Assembly (NCBI GenBank): GCA_964650975.1
Contig: CAZYWA010000498.1
Span: forward strand, 1-6,000
Length of the DNA: 6,000 nucleotides
Source: CAZYWA01 sp964650975 [NCBI: uncultured bacterium]
GTDB taxonomy: Bacteria > JADJOY01
Reading direction: 5' to 3'
A program made the translations under genes and the position numbers. Each line of letters starts with the position of its first letter. Position 1 is the first letter of the stretch. Below are positions 5,652-6,000 of the stretch, in pieces. The notes under the pieces are model-generated. The model did no database searches, was not told the origin of the DNA, and saw only the letters and a list, made by a program, of their open reading frames with translations.

Positions 5652-6000
5652 GTGGAAGCGGAGCCCGTGCTCATCACCGGCTGCGGCCTGATTTCCGCGC
5701 TGGGCGCGTGGGAAGGCTGGAACACGTCTGGAAACACCGAGCCGGGCGAGCCGAAACCACCCACCGTGGACCCGACGAGCCTCGCCCCGGCTCTGCTCTA
5801 TCGCGCACGCGGGTTCGATCCTGTCGAGTGGCTTCCCCAGCCGGCCGCGCGAAAGGCCATGGGGCCGCTGATGCTCAACGGGACGTGTGCAGCGGGCATG
5901 GCGCTGCGTTCCGCGGGTCTGCTCGGCGACCCGGAGCATCTCGCCCGCACCACCCTGCTGGTCGCTTGTGGAGCCGGTGAGCGTGACGTGGCGGATCCCG
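5652..6000 (+). CDS. Beta-ketoacyl-ACP synthase family protein, FabF2XL-like (partial, 5' end)
   Basis: A frame starting with GTG at 5652 stays open to the right edge, giving 116 residues. It opens with PVLITGCGLISALG (5-18), the first strand and turn of thiolase-fold ketosynthases. The region that normally holds a W..L..G.S motif is compressed and Pro/Gly/Glu-rich (about 23-41). Then come ARKAMG (66-71), a helix with AAGMALRSAGLLGD (80-93) and VACGAGERD (104-112). The last two resemble, from memory, the second FabF of the rhizobial acpXL cluster. The enzyme would condense malonyl-ACP with the chain on the carrier protein; alternatively it is a chain-length-factor-like partner without catalysis. 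The active-site Cys and two His lie beyond the window, so activity cannot be judged. Its ribosome site overlaps the dehydratase stop. The GTG at 5667 is a less likely start. Confidence 0.82.
   Translation, partial: MEAEPVLITGCGLISALGAWEGWNTSGNTEPGEPKPPTVDPTSLAPALLYRARGFDPVEWLPQPAARKAMGPLMLNGTCAAGMALRSAGLLGDPEHLARTTLLVACGAGERDVADP

Overview
The window is GC-rich chromosomal DNA, densely packed with genes, from a Gram-negative bacterium. Evidence for an outer membrane is the DUF4136-type lipoprotein and a gene set resembling the one that builds the very-long-chain lipid A acyl chain of rhizobia. The lineage cannot be fixed from 6 kb. A CehA/McbA metallohydrolase beside a DUF4136 lipoprotein, with high GC, would suit a myxobacterium-like or other 'deltaproteobacterial' lineage better than a rhizobium, but this is inference. 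No rRNA, tRNA, CRISPR array, insertion sequence or phage gene was seen.

Left part (1-691, minus strand): two small membrane-protein genes joined by an ATGA stop/start overlap. The second runs off the left edge. Neither belongs to a family I recognise. Positions 692-981 are a divergent intergenic region with three copies of the octamer CTTGCGCG and a 5+5 inverted repeat just before the next gene. Positions 982-2661 (plus) encode an exported PHP-fold metallohydrolase of the CehA/McbA type. After a 220-base gap comes a DUF4136 lipoprotein (2882-3481, plus).

Right part (3516 to the right edge): a lipid-biosynthesis block. It holds an AcpXL-like acyl carrier protein (minus strand) and, divergently, a zinc-binding dehydrogenase, a FabZ-type 3-hydroxyacyl-ACP dehydratase and the start of an unusual beta-ketoacyl synthase. 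These four families match the rhizobial acpXL-fabZXL-fabF2XL-fabF1XL-adh2XL-lpxXL cluster, which makes and transfers the very-long-chain (omega-1)-hydroxy fatty acid of lipid A. Here the set is rearranged: the carrier protein is inverted and the dehydrogenase comes first instead of late.

A plausible joint role is a dedicated type II fatty-acid elongation line. The carrier protein holds the growing chain, the synthase extends it, the dehydratase removes water and the dehydrogenase does a redox step, with the product going to an outer-membrane lipid. The family assignments come from motifs and remembered family sequences, not from a database search.
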